Part shown: positions 1-8,099 of the stretch, piece by piece
Position numbering within the stretch: position 1 is the first letter of the stretch
Layout: every line of letters begins with the position of its first letter
NCBI GenBank assembly: GCA_964580315.1
Contig: CAZOKH010000013.1
Coordinates: forward strand, 1 to 51,271
Reading direction: 5' to 3'
Length of the DNA stretch: 51,271 nucleotides
Source of the DNA: CAZOKH01 sp964580315
Lineage (GTDB): Bacteria > Chloroflexota > Anaerolineae > Anaerolineales > Anaerolineaceae
The notes under the pieces: generated by a model
Told to the model about the DNA's origin: nothing
Databases searched by the model: none
What the model saw: only the letters and a program-made list of their open reading frames with translations
Program-made: the position numbers and the translations under genes

Positions 1-1
1 A

Positions 2-1525
2 TCATCCCTCATCCACCAGCGCCGGGCGGTATTGCAGCGCCTCGGCCAGGTGGGTGGGCAAAATGGCGTCGCTGCCGGCCAGGTCGGCGATGGTGCGCGC
101 CAGCTTGAGAATGCGGTGATAGGCGCGCGCCGAAAGCTGCATCTGGTTCATGGCAGCTTTCATCAAGCTGCGGCAGGCGTCATCCAGCACACAGAACTGG
201 CGCACGCCGGCCGGGCGCAGTTCGGCGTTGCTGGCAATGCCGCTGCCGGCAAAGCGCTGGCGCTGACGCTCGCGCGCGGTCTCCACGCGCTGTTGAATGA
301 CCGCCGAGCTTTCCCCCGTGCGCGCCTCCGACAGCTTTTCATAATCCACCCGCGGTACGCGGATGTGAATGTCGATGCGGTCCAGCAGCGGACCGGAAAT
401 CCTCTTTTGATACTTGGTGACAGTGGACATGTTGCAGGTACACGGCTTGATCGGGTCGCCGTAGTAGCCGCACGGGCAGGGATTCATGGCCCCCACCAGC
501 ATGAAGTTGGCCGGGAAGGTGAGCGAACCCTGCGCCCGGCTGATGGTGACCAGCTTATCCTCGATGGGCTGGCGCAGCACTTCCAGCACGCGCGAGCCAA
601 ATTCGGGCAGTTCGTCCAAAAACAGCACGCCGCGGTGCGCCAGCGATACCTCGCCGGGGTGCGGCAGGTTGCCGCCGCCCACCATGCCGGCGTGCGAGAT
701 GGTGTGGTGCGGCGCCCTGAACGGGCGATTGCGAATCAACGGGGCGTCTTCGGGCAACTGGTCAGCCACCGAGTAGATGCGCGTCACATCCAGCGCTTCG
801 TCAATGGTCATGCGCGGCAAAATGGCGGGCATGGCGCGCGCCAGCAGCGTTTTGCCCGCGCCCGGCGGACCGATCATCAGCACATTGTGCCCGCCCGCGG
901 CGGCCACCTCCAGCGCGCGTTTGACGTGCTCCTGCCCCTTGATCTCGCTAAAATCGGTTTCCGCTCTGGGCGCCAGCGCAAGCACATCCTGCGGGTCTTG
1001 GAGTTCAATGCGCTGCCCGCCGGAGAAATGCTGATATAAATCGCCCAGCGAACGCGCCGGGATGACTTCGAGATCCGGGATGAGGGCGGCTTCGTGGGCG
1101 TCCACCTCGGGCACCACCACCTGCTTGAAGCCCTGCTCGCGCGCCAGGGCTGCCATGGGCAGCACCCCGCGCACATGCCGCAGGCTGCCGTCCAACGACA
1201 ACTCGCCGATCACCAGGCAGTCATTCAAACTTTCAACGGGAATTTGCTCCGCCGCCGCCAGCACCCCCAGGGCAATCGGCAAATCGTAGGCGGGGCCTTC
1301 TTTGCGCACCGAAGCCGGCGCCAGGTTGACCGTCACGCGTTTGCGCGGGAAGAACAGCCCCGCGTTCTTGATGGCGGACTGCACGCGTTCGCGGCTCTCC
1401 TGCACAGCGGCGTCGGGCAAGCCGACAATGATCATCGCCTGCAAGCCGTTCGACAAATCGACTTCGACCTCAACGATGACCCCATCCAACCCAATGACGG
1501 CGCAGGAGAAAACACGTGCCAGCAT
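2..1525 (-). CDS. comM: ComM/YifB family Mg-chelatase-like AAA+ ATPase
   Basis: Complete 507-residue protein; the TGA stop lies at positions 2-4. The N-terminal ~170 residues form the ChlI-type domain (start MLARVFSCAVIGLDG), followed by an AAA+ module with Walker A GPPGAGKT near residues 218-225, Walker B VLFLDELPEF, a CPCGYYGDPIKPCTC cysteine cluster and the Mg_chelatase_C region. ComM proteins are hexameric helicases that promote branch migration during natural transformation; YifB is the same family, and the 'Mg chelatase' name is historical. It is the last gene of a minus-strand run, 37 bases after the protease gene, and probably cotranscribed with it. Length is normal for the family. 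Assignment to the family is firm; a role in DNA uptake here is inferred. Confidence 0.93.
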   Translation of the reverse strand: MLARVFSCAVIGLDGVIVEVEVDLSNGLQAMIIVGLPDAAVQESRERVQSAIKNAGLFFPRKRVTVNLAPASVRKEGPAYDLPIALGVLAAAEQIPVESLNDCLVIGELSLDGSLRHVRGVLPMAALAREQGFKQVVVPEVDAHEAALIPDLEVIPARSLGDLYQHFSGGQRIELQDPQDVLALAPRAETDFSEIKGQEHVKRALEVAAAGGHNVLMIGPPGAGKTLLARAMPAILPRMTIDEALDVTRIYSVADQLPEDAPLIRNRPFRAPHHTISHAGMVGGGNLPHPGEVSLAHRGVLFLDELPEFGSRVLEVLRQPIEDKLVTISRAQGSLTFPANFMLVGAMNPCPCGYYGDPIKPCTCNMSTVTKYQKRISGPLLDRIDIHIRVPRVDYEKLSEARTGESSAVIQQRVETARERQRQRFAGSGIASNAELRPAGVRQFCVLDDACRSLMKAAMNQMQLSARAYHRILKLARTIADLAGSDAILPTHLAEALQYRPALVDEG

Positions 1526-1562
1526 GTATTTAAGTGTAGGGGGAGAACGCTAAAAAGTCAAA

Positions 1563-2570
1563 TCACAAATCCACATCCAATCCGTCCAGCACCGCCTGGA
1601 TGGGATTGTAAACCGTCATGCGGTCGGAGCCGGCGAACAGCAGACCCACCGCTTCGGGGGCGTCGCCGCTGGTCACCAGCAGGGCGCCCGAGTCGCCGGG
1701 TTTCGCCATGGGGGTGGTCAGGATCTGATCCTCAAAACGCGCCGTGCGCCCGCCTTCATACTGCACTTCCACCAGGGCGTTCGTCACAATCACCAGGCCG
1801 TTGGTGAGGCCGGTGCTGCGCCCCGATTTGCGCACCTTCATCTCCAGGCGCGGCGGGGTAACCTCGTGCACCGCGCCAATCTCCAGAATCTCTTCGGTCA
1901 GGGTGGTGTCATCCGCCGGGCGGGCAATTGCGGCATCCACCAGGTTGACCGCTTCAGGGTCAATCTTGGTGGCCACCATGCGCCCTTTGGCGCGCAGCCA
2001 TGCGGCGGCTTTGTTAACCGCGCTGGCGGCTTTCACAGTCAAGCCGCTTTGCGGGCGGTCCACATGAAAGCGGATCGGCACCGAGCGCACCAGGTAGGCC
2101 ACCGTGTCATACTTCTCATGCCCGCCGTCAATGGCAGCCGGCTGAACAACGGCGTCGCCCAGTTTGGCCTGGTTGGCGCAGGCCAGCGCATGGTTGGTTG
2201 AAAGCATCAGGCGCGTGCCGTAGGTGCGGTCGCGCACCACCGCCCCGAATGTACCGCCCCACGTCTGGAAATGCCCCAGGCTGGCGCCCGGCCACATGGG
2301 GCGCAGGCGGTCGCTGCGTTCAGCATAGGCTTCCAGCACGCCGGTTTCCACCACGTCGGTTTCCACGTCTTCCACTTCGGTTGGGATTAAGTCTTCCGGT
2401 TTGAGCAGCACGGCGGGCAACTTGCGGCTCACCAAAACCGTCAGGCAAACGCGGTTGGTCAGCTTGCCGCGCACCTGCTGCAAGCCCACCCCCACGCCAA
2501 TCACGTTGGGTTTGTTCATCCAATCCGCCTGGCAGGCTTCTTTCATCCGGATAATGCGTTCTACCGTCAT
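1563..2570 (-). CDS. Trypsin-fold (S1-like) serine protease, cytoplasmic, function unknown
   Basis: 335 residues from the ATG at 2570, chosen because GGAGG sits 7 bases upstream; the frame stays open to 2732 but that extension has no ribosome site and an unlikely composition. A chymotrypsin-type triad can be read: His in LSTNHALACAN, Asp in VNLVDAAIARP and Ser in KPGDSGALLVTS. The region before the His (MNKPNVIGVGVGLQQV) resembles the 'Nal1-like/trypsin-like' proteins found scattered in bacteria, which often start with this 'NVIGVGVG' segment. There is no signal peptide or membrane segment, so it should be cytoplasmic. It sits between the YdcF-like gene and comM. Family level is well supported; substrate unknown. 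Confidence 0.8.
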   Translation of the reverse strand: MTVERIIRMKEACQADWMNKPNVIGVGVGLQQVRGKLTNRVCLTVLVSRKLPAVLLKPEDLIPTEVEDVETDVVETGVLEAYAERSDRLRPMWPGASLGHFQTWGGTFGAVVRDRTYGTRLMLSTNHALACANQAKLGDAVVQPAAIDGGHEKYDTVAYLVRSVPIRFHVDRPQSGLTVKAASAVNKAAAWLRAKGRMVATKIDPEAVNLVDAAIARPADDTTLTEEILEIGAVHEVTPPRLEMKVRKSGRSTGLTNGLVIVTNALVEVQYEGGRTARFEDQILTTPMAKPGDSGALLVTSGDAPEAVGLLFAGSDRMTVYNPIQAVLDGLDVDL

Positions 2571-2647
2571 GTGCCAACCTCCGCCGTTTGTCGTTTGCTG
2601 AATGGTAACTGCTTCACAGGAAACACAGTTGCAAGAGACTTGCCCGC

Positions 2648-3304
2648 TTAATCGCCCCGAAAACCCACCAGGAAGCCAGCCAGTTTGATGTATTCGGTGA
2701 GAGTGGCTTCCCAGCCCTGCGCGCTCAACCACCAGGAGGTCGAGCGGTACCAGTGCCCGCTGGACGGGCGCACGCGGATCGATTTGCCGCTGTCGCGGAA
2801 CACCTCGCGAAAAACCAGCCGGGTGCGAAAGCTGTGATAGGGGTCGGTCACCACAATCATCGAGTTGAACCCCTGGTCGTTCATGAGGCGCAACACCGCT
2901 TTGGCTTCGTCATAAGTGCTGCTGGCCGGTTTGGACGTCACCAGGATATCGCGGTCGGGTACCCCCAGTGAGATGGCCTCGGTCTTGTACAGCTTGGTAT
3001 AACTGGCGCCCAGGCTGGCTACCTGGCTGGTGGTTTCAGTGAACACCACCCGCCTGGCATAGCCTTCCTTGTACATTTTGGCAGCCTCATCCACGCGGTC
3101 CATGCTGCCCCCGCTGAGCGCCACCACGGCATCCATCGGTTTCAACGGGTCGGTGATCACCAGCACAGCGCCTGCCCCCCACAGGGCAAAAATCAGCAAG
3201 GCAGCCGCAATCACCACGCCCAGCCCGGCAGTGACGAAAATCAACAGCCGGTCTATAAGGCCATATCGCGGTTCCATTCCAGTTTCATCAATTCTCATTT
3301 GCAT
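2648..3304 (-). CDS. YdcF/SanA-family (DUF218) membrane-anchored protein
   Basis: 218 residues. A hydrophobic segment at about residues 20-48 (LLIFVTAGLGVVIAAALLIF) anchors a DUF218 domain. Family signatures are visible: DAVVALSGGSMDRVDEA, a central RRVVFTETTS strand and VTDPYHSFRTRLVFREVF near the end. Members (YdcF, SanA, ElyC) are linked to envelope and vancomycin-sensitivity phenotypes, but their chemistry is poorly defined. An AAGAAGG site lies 4 bases before the ATG at 3304; a second ATG at 3298 is also possible. It is the second gene of the minus-strand run, 41 bases after the aminotransferase and 77 bases before the protease. Confidence 0.85.
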   Translation of the reverse strand: MQMRIDETGMEPRYGLIDRLLIFVTAGLGVVIAAALLIFALWGAGAVLVITDPLKPMDAVVALSGGSMDRVDEAAKMYKEGYARRVVFTETTSQVASLGASYTKLYKTEAISLGVPDRDILVTSKPASSTYDEAKAVLRLMNDQGFNSMIVVTDPYHSFRTRLVFREVFRDSGKSIRVRPSSGHWYRSTSWWLSAQGWEATLTEYIKLAGFLVGFRGD

Positions 3305-3345
3305 AGCGCCTTCTTGGATAAAGGCAGACTTTTCCCTGCCTTTAA

Positions 3346-4509
3346 TTAATGAAAGCTCTTCATCATCCTGCTCATGGCTTCTTCCAGGATGGAACGCGGG
3401 CAGGCAAAGTTCAGGCGCACAAAGCCCTCGCCGTTCTTATCAAACCAGGCGCCGTCATTGAGCGCTACTTTAGCCTTTTCCAGGAAATGAACATGCGGAT
3501 TAACCTTCAACCCCGCATCCCGGCAGTCAATCCACGCCAGGTAGGTGCCTTCTGGTCTGTCAATGTGCAATTGTGGAAGCTCATCCTGAATGGTTTTAAC
3601 CAGGAAATCGCGGTTGGCCTGCATGTATTGCAAAGCAGCTTCCAGCCATTCAGCCCCGTGGCGATAGGCTGCCAGGGCGGCAGTTTGTCCCAGCAGGTTC
3701 ACTTCGCCCACCAGCCCGCGGCGGGCGTGCATGAACTGCCTCCGCAGGGTTTCATTTTCAATGATCGCCATCGAGCAGCCCAGGCCGGGAATGTTGAAGG
3801 TTTTGCTGGGAGCGATCAACGTGATGGTGCGTTCAGAAACTTCAGGACTCAGACTGGCAATGGGAATATGCCGGCTCTCTGAAAACACCAGGTCGGCGTG
3901 AATTTCGTCGGAGCAAATCACCACGTCGCGCTCCACGCACACTGCGGCCATGCGCTCCAGTTCGTCGCGCCGCCACACCCTGCCCACCGGGTTGTGCGGG
4001 CTGCACAGCAGAAAGGCGCGCGTGCGGTTGGTAAAACCGGTTTCAAACCGATCAAAATCAATCCCATAGTGGCCGCCCGCAAAGTGCGCCAATTCCACTT
4101 TTTGCTGCTGCGCCCCGGCATAACCGGCCACGCGCAAAAACGGCGGGTAAACCGGGGTTTGAATCAGCACCGCGTCACCCGGTTGGGTCGCCGCCTGGCA
4201 GGCCAGGTTGAAACCGTTCACCACACCGGGCAGCAAAATCACTGCTTCGGGTGAAATCTTCCAATCAAAACGTCCTGCCAGCCAGTCAACCACGGCGCTG
4301 CGCAGCTCTTCGCTTTCAGATGGATAGCCAAAAACACCCTGCGCCACGCGTTCTTGCAGGGCGCTGATAACCGCCTCCGGCGCTTTAAAGTCCATATCCG
4401 CCACCCACAGGGGCAGCACATCAGCCGGGTATTGATTCCATTTCATGCTGTCGCCGTTGCTGCGCGGCAGAATTTCATCGAAGTTGAATGGTTTTGTGTC
4501 TGTTTTCAT
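3346..4509 (-). CDS. MalY/PatB-family PLP aminotransferase, probable cystathionine beta-lyase
   Basis: 387 residues of a fold-type I PLP enzyme. The N terminus FDEILPRSNGDSMKWNQYP matches the MalY/PatB pattern, and the PLP lysine is in LIAPSKTFNIPGLG. SPHNPVGRVW and CSDEIHADLVF are the other family signatures. Such proteins cleave the C-S bond of cystathionine or related thioethers to give pyruvate, ammonia and a thiol; in some bacteria they also act as regulators. I placed the start at the ATG at 4509 because the family begins close to this point; the frame continues to an ATG at 4533, and neither has a strong ribosome site. It is the first gene of the leftward run and diverges from the methyltransferase gene at 4637. 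Confidence 0.88.
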   Translation of the reverse strand: MKTDTKPFNFDEILPRSNGDSMKWNQYPADVLPLWVADMDFKAPEAVISALQERVAQGVFGYPSESEELRSAVVDWLAGRFDWKISPEAVILLPGVVNGFNLACQAATQPGDAVLIQTPVYPPFLRVAGYAGAQQQKVELAHFAGGHYGIDFDRFETGFTNRTRAFLLCSPHNPVGRVWRRDELERMAAVCVERDVVICSDEIHADLVFSESRHIPIASLSPEVSERTITLIAPSKTFNIPGLGCSMAIIENETLRRQFMHARRGLVGEVNLLGQTAALAAYRHGAEWLEAALQYMQANRDFLVKTIQDELPQLHIDRPEGTYLAWIDCRDAGLKVNPHVHFLEKAKVALNDGAWFDKNGEGFVRLNFACPRSILEEAMSRMMKSFH

Positions 4510-4565
4510 GTGTGCATTGTTCCGTAAAATCATGTTTTTTTCGTTAATTTGTTGTTGAGCGATTC

Positions 4566-4571
4566 ATTATA
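4566..4571 (-). promoter_or_regulatory. Probable -10 box for the leftward aminotransferase run
   Basis: The minus strand reads TATAAT here, about 57 bases before the chosen ATG at 4509. I see no convincing -35 hexamer at 16-18 bases. It lies in the 127-bp divergent intergenic region. Confidence 0.45.
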
Positions 4572-4618
4572 ACCCATCCGAAAAGCGCTTTTTTGATTCG
4601 AGTACCGGATGACAAGGA

Positions 4619-4627
4619 TGGTATACT
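4619..4627 (+). promoter_or_regulatory. Extended -10 promoter of the methyltransferase gene
   Basis: TGGTATACT: a TGn extension directly before TATACT, 9 bases upstream of the ATG at 4637. A TTGATT lies at 4593-4598, but the 23-base spacer is too long for a normal -35, which fits an extended -10 promoter. The message would have a very short leader or none. Confidence 0.5.
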
Positions 4628-4636
4628 CAGTTCCAA

Positions 4637-5569
4637 ATGGCAACAGCAACCAAACCCAATCCCATCCCGCAGCTCGATCTGCTGGCCCCAACCGGCTGGC
4701 AAGATTATCACCTGCTCGACAGCGGCAACGGGCGCAAGCTGGAACAGTACGGCGATTTCATCCTCGACCGCCCTGAACCGGAAGCCGTGTGGCAGCCCGC
4801 CCTGCCCGAACGCCGCTGGGCAGCGGCGCACGCCCGTTTCATCCCCACACCCGAAACCAACGGCGGCCACTGGGAGAAGCTGCAAGCCATGCCCGAACGC
4901 TGGCAAATGAGTTATCAAAATCTGCGTTTCTGGGTTTCGCTCAGCGCCTCACGCCATGTGGGCGTGTTTCCCGAGCAAGCCGCTCACTGGGATTGGGTCA
5001 CACAGAAAATTCAAACAGCCAACAAACCGCCCCGGGTGCTCAACCTGTTTGGTTACACCGGGCTGGCCAGCCTGGCCGCCGCGGCCGCCGGGGCGCAGGT
5101 CACCCACCTGGACGCCTCGCGCAAGGTGGTCACCTGGGCGCATGAAAACCAGCAGCTTTCCAAACTGCCCGAAACTTCCATCCGCTGGATGGTGGACGAT
5201 GCGCTCAAGTTCGTGCAGCGCGAAAGCCGCCGCCAGTCGCTGTATGACGGCATCATCCTCGACCCGCCCAAATTCGGGCGCGGCCCCAAAGGCGAGGTGT
5301 GGGAATTTTACAAGTTGATACCCGAGCTGCTGGAAGCCTGCCGCAATGCGCTTGTATCGCAGCCGTCCTTTGTTGTGATCACCGCTTATGCTGTCAAAGC
5401 ATCGGCGCTCACTTTGCATTATGCCTTGCAGGAAGCCATGAAAAAATTCTCCGGCGCCCTTCAAGCAGGCGAATTATTGTTAAAGGAAGAAAGCGGTGAA
5501 CGCTACATATCAACCGCCATTTATGCACGCTGGTATGCTGGTTCACCACGAAAGCATATTGATGAATGA
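4637..5569 (+). CDS. COG1092-type SAM-dependent RNA methyltransferase
   Basis: 310 residues. The SAM-binding motif is VLNLFGYTGLASLAAAAAGA followed by the acidic THLDAS strand, and the catalytic-side motif is IILDPPKFGRGPKGEVWEF, both typical of the RlmI/RlmK (COG1092) family that modifies 23S rRNA. The N-terminal ~100 residues (PTGWQDYHLLDSGNGRKLEQYGDF onward) do not look like the PUA domain of RlmI, so this is the short form and the target base cannot be named. The ATG at 4637 follows an extended -10 box closely. It diverges from the aminotransferase gene and ends 19 bases before proC, suggesting cotranscription. Confidence 0.82.
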   Translation: MATATKPNPIPQLDLLAPTGWQDYHLLDSGNGRKLEQYGDFILDRPEPEAVWQPALPERRWAAAHARFIPTPETNGGHWEKLQAMPERWQMSYQNLRFWVSLSASRHVGVFPEQAAHWDWVTQKIQTANKPPRVLNLFGYTGLASLAAAAAGAQVTHLDASRKVVTWAHENQQLSKLPETSIRWMVDDALKFVQRESRRQSLYDGIILDPPKFGRGPKGEVWEFYKLIPELLEACRNALVSQPSFVVITAYAVKASALTLHYALQEAMKKFSGALQAGELLLKEESGERYISTAIYARWYAGSPRKHIDE

Positions 5570-5588
5570 TTATTAAGGAGAGTACCTC

Positions 5589-6437
5589 ATGCCGCAACCG
5601 ATTATTGCGATTATTGGCGCTGGCGTTATGGGCGAAGCCATCCTGGCCGGCATTATTAAAAAAGGCGTAACGGCTCCCGATTGCATTCATGCCGCCGACA
5701 CGGTCACTGACCGGCTCGAAAAACTGCACACCGATTATGGTGTGCAGCCTTTCACTGAAAACGCAGCCGCCGTGCAGCAGGCGCAGGTGGTCATTCTGTC
5801 CATCAAACCCCAGCAGATGAAGAAAGTGCTGCCCCATTTGCGCGGCAAAATCGACCCGCAGGCGCTGGTCATTTCCATCGTCGCCGGTGTGCCCGTGCAG
5901 GAAATTGTCAACGGCTTGAACCACCCGCTGGTGGTGCGCGCCATGCCCAACACCCCCGCGCAAATTGGTGAAGGCATCACCATGTGGACCTGCGCCCCCA
6001 CCGTCTCACCCGAACAGCGCGAGCTGGCGCGCAGCATCCTGCGCGCCCTGGGGCAGGAAATATTCGACCAGGAAGAAAGTTATCTCGACATGGCCACCGC
6101 CCTTTCAGGCACCGGGCCCGCCTACGTGTTCCTTTTCATGGAAGCGCTCATTGACGCCGGGGTGCACCTGGGGTTTCAGCGCTCCACCGCCGAACAACTG
6201 GTGCTGCAGACCGTGCGCGGTTCAGTTGATTATTACGCCCAGAAAAAAGATCACCCCGCCCACCTGCGCAACCAGGTCACCTCGCCCGCCGGGACCTCCG
6301 CTGCCGCGCTCTACTACCTGGAAAAAGCCGGATTCCGCACCGCAATCTCGCGCGCCATCTGGGCGGCTTACGAGCGCTCGCTGGAACTGGGCAAAGGGCG
6401 CGATTCGCAGCCTCCCAGTAGTGAAAAACATGATTAG
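5589..6437 (+). CDS. proC: Pyrroline-5-carboxylate reductase
   Basis: 282 residues. The N-terminal dinucleotide fold starts with AIIGAGVMGEAILAGIIKKG, followed by VILSIKPQQMKKVL and VVRAMPNTPAQIGEG, and the C-terminal P5CR dimerisation segment has ALSGTGPAYVFLFMEALIDAGVHLG and VTSPAGTSAAAL. It catalyses the last step of proline synthesis, NAD(P)H-dependent reduction of pyrroline-5-carboxylate in the cytoplasm. AAGGAG lies about 9 bases before the ATG. Length is normal. It ends 110 bases before the dcw promoter and probably does not belong to that operon. Confidence 0.95.
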   Translation: MPQPIIAIIGAGVMGEAILAGIIKKGVTAPDCIHAADTVTDRLEKLHTDYGVQPFTENAAAVQQAQVVILSIKPQQMKKVLPHLRGKIDPQALVISIVAGVPVQEIVNGLNHPLVVRAMPNTPAQIGEGITMWTCAPTVSPEQRELARSILRALGQEIFDQEESYLDMATALSGTGPAYVFLFMEALIDAGVHLGFQRSTAEQLVLQTVRGSVDYYAQKKDHPAHLRNQVTSPAGTSAAALYYLEKAGFRTAISRAIWAAYERSLELGKGRDSQPPSSEKHD

Positions 6438-6547
6438 TTCTTAAAACTTTACGGACAGAAAAAATCCCGATAAGAACGCGCTTGTAAAATCCACTTAAAT
6501 AACACCGCCTGCCAGCCTTTACAGGTTTGATAGGTGGATCTAAGTAC

Positions 6548-6576
6548 TTGCAAATTGCCCCCATTTCGTTTATACT
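6548..6576 (+). promoter_or_regulatory. Sigma-70-type promoter of the dcw cluster
   Basis: TTGCAA at 6548-6553, a 17-base spacer and TATACT at 6571-6576. The first GTGG operator repeat begins at the very next base, so the predicted transcription start (about 6583) lies inside the operator. Confidence 0.8.
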
Positions 6577-6610
6577 GTGGAAGAAAGTGGTGAATAGTGG
6601 GTAAAAGTGG
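6577..6610 (+). promoter_or_regulatory. MraZ operator: four GTGG direct repeats, 10-bp period
   Basis: GTGG occurs at 6577, 6587, 6597 and 6607, each exactly 10 bp apart and separated by A-rich hexamers (aagaaa, tgaata, gtaaaa). MraZ proteins of several bacteria bind 3-4 short G-rich direct repeats spaced one helical turn apart just upstream of mraZ. Placement between the -10 box and the mraZ start fits autorepression of the whole cluster. Confidence 0.85.
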
Positions 6611-6660
6611 AGCGCCGGAGCACATCCGGCGTTCCATGGCATATAGCAAAGGTAGAACTT

Positions 6661-7095
6661 ATGTTCTTAGGTCAGTTTGAGCACACCATAGACGAAAAAG
6701 GGCGCATGACCATCCCCGCCCGTTTTCGTGAATTGCTGGAAGGCGGCGCCTACGTTACGCAGGGCTTCGACAGCAATCTCATTGTGCTGCCCACAACTGC
6801 CTTCCAACAAATCTACCAGCGCGTAAACCAGCTTTCCATGACCGACCCCACCACCCGCCAGTTGAAACGCCTGATCTTTTCCTATGCCACCCGCCTGGAA
6901 TTCGACAAAGCCGGGCGCATTTTACTCCCCCAGTTCTTGCGTGATACCGCTGGATTGGACGGGGCTGCGGTGGTGGTTGGCGTGGGTGATTACTTTGAAA
7001 TTTGGTCCGTGCAGCACTGGGCTGATCAGAATAACAATTTACGGGATGCGGACGCCAATTCGCAGCGTTTTGCCGCCCTTGATCTTTCACTATAG
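6661..7095 (+). CDS. mraZ: Transcriptional regulator MraZ
   Basis: 144 residues, two tandem AbrB/SpoVT-like swapped-hairpin units. The N terminus MFLGQFEHTIDEKGRMTIPARFRE is canonical for MraZ, and the second unit carries LEFDKAGRILLPQFLRD. The protein forms a ring and binds DNA upstream of its own gene. I use the ATG at 6661, preceded by AAAGGT; the frame extends to 6607, but that would run through the operator. It is the first gene of the dcw cluster, 5 bases from rsmH. The four-repeat operator upstream supports the identification. Confidence 0.96.
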   Translation: MFLGQFEHTIDEKGRMTIPARFRELLEGGAYVTQGFDSNLIVLPTTAFQQIYQRVNQLSMTDPTTRQLKRLIFSYATRLEFDKAGRILLPQFLRDTAGLDGAAVVVGVGDYFEIWSVQHWADQNNNLRDADANSQRFAALDLSL

Positions 7096-7100
7096 AGATT

Positions 7101-8051
7101 ATGGAAGCCAACAACGCAGGTGATAGCACCTATCCGCATCAACCAGTACTTTACCATGAAGTTATATCTGCTCTGCGCCCTCAAAGCGGCGGTCATTACA
7201 TCGATGCCACAGTCGGCGCCGGAGGTCATTCCCAGGGAATTCTGGAAACAAGCCATCCTGACGGCTTATTACTGGGATTTGAGATTGACCCCCAGGCGCT
7301 GGCAATTGCAAGCCAGCGTCTCTCTGTTTATAAAGACAGGTTCATCCTGGTGCAAGCCTCTTACACCACCCTGTTGGCTGAAATGCAGCGACTGGGCTGG
7401 CCGGGAGTGGACGGCATCCTCATCGATCTGGGCGTCTCATCCATGCAGGTTGACTCTGCCAGGCGGGGTTTTTCCTTCCAGGCAGACGGGCCGCTGGACA
7501 TGCGTTTCAGCCCCGCCCAAACAGTCACCGCAGCACACCTGGTCAACACGCTCGATGAGGCTAAACTGGCTGACATTCTCTGGCGCTACGGCGAAGAACT
7601 GCAATCACGCCAGATTGCCCGCGCCATTTGCGCCCACCGCCCCTTTGAAACCACCCAGCAGCTTGCCGACCTGATCAAACGGGTCAGCAAACGCCCCCAC
7701 GACCGCATTCACCCTGCCACGCGCACCTTTCAGGCGCTGCGCATCGCGGTCAACCAGGAATTGCAGGCCCTGGAAGATTTTCTGCCGCAGGCAGTGGAAG
7801 CATTGTTGCCGGGCGGCATTCTGGCGGTCATTTCGTTTCATTCACTGGAAGACCGGCTGGTGAAACAATACTTCCGGCGCGAGAGCAAAGATTGCCTGTG
7901 CCCGCCGCGGCAGCCAGTTTGCACATGCGGACACAGGGCGCAGATTGATGAAGTTAACCGCCGTCCCATTGTCGCGGCGGAGACGGAGGTGTCGTCAAAC
8001 CCGCGGTCGCGCAGCGCCAGATTGCGGGTTGTTCGGAAAAAACTGGCATGA
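7101..8051 (+). CDS. rsmH: 16S rRNA (cytosine-1402-N4) methyltransferase RsmH
   Basis: 316 residues, full length. YPHQPVLYHEVISAL is the typical start, SAM motif I is YIDATVGAGGHSQGILE, and GILIDLGVSSMQVD, GFSFQADGPLDMRF, RTFQALRIAVNQEL and AVISFHSLEDRLVKQYF are all present. It methylates N4 of C1402 in the decoding centre. The short cysteine-bearing stretch CLCPPRQPVCTCG near the C terminus is usual in Chloroflexota and Gram-positive forms. The start is 5 bases after mraZ. The stop codon is embedded in a small tandem duplication (see 8048-8091). Confidence 0.96.
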   Translation: MEANNAGDSTYPHQPVLYHEVISALRPQSGGHYIDATVGAGGHSQGILETSHPDGLLLGFEIDPQALAIASQRLSVYKDRFILVQASYTTLLAEMQRLGWPGVDGILIDLGVSSMQVDSARRGFSFQADGPLDMRFSPAQTVTAAHLVNTLDEAKLADILWRYGEELQSRQIARAICAHRPFETTQQLADLIKRVSKRPHDRIHPATRTFQALRIAVNQELQALEDFLPQAVEALLPGGILAVISFHSLEDRLVKQYFRRESKDCLCPPRQPVCTCGHRAQIDEVNRRPIVAAETEVSSNPRSRSARLRVVRKKLA

Positions 8052-8091
8052 CAGTTGCATTAGATGGTTATGACAGTTGCATTTATTGGTG
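8048..8091 (+). repeat. 22-bp tandem duplication across the rsmH stop, encoding a 14-codon ORF
   Basis: ATGACAGTTGCATT occurs at 8048-8061 and again at 8070-8083, a period of 22 bp; the remaining 8 bases of each unit agree only in part. The first copy contains the rsmH TGA. Starting from its ATG, a 14-codon frame (MTVALDGYDSCIYW) runs to a TGA at 8090-8092, 8 bases before the ftsL ATG. No ribosome site other than coupling to rsmH is seen, so its translation is uncertain. Confidence 0.6.
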
Positions 8092-8099
8092 AGTGAGAT

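Noticed and set aside
32..1039. 335-codon plus-strand frame antisense to comM, and similar long antisense frames elsewhere
   Set aside because: These arise from high third-position GC opposite real genes; no recognisable motif or ribosome site.
4544..4918. 124-codon minus-strand frame over the start of the methyltransferase gene
   Set aside because: Antisense to a well-supported gene and runs across the divergent promoter region.
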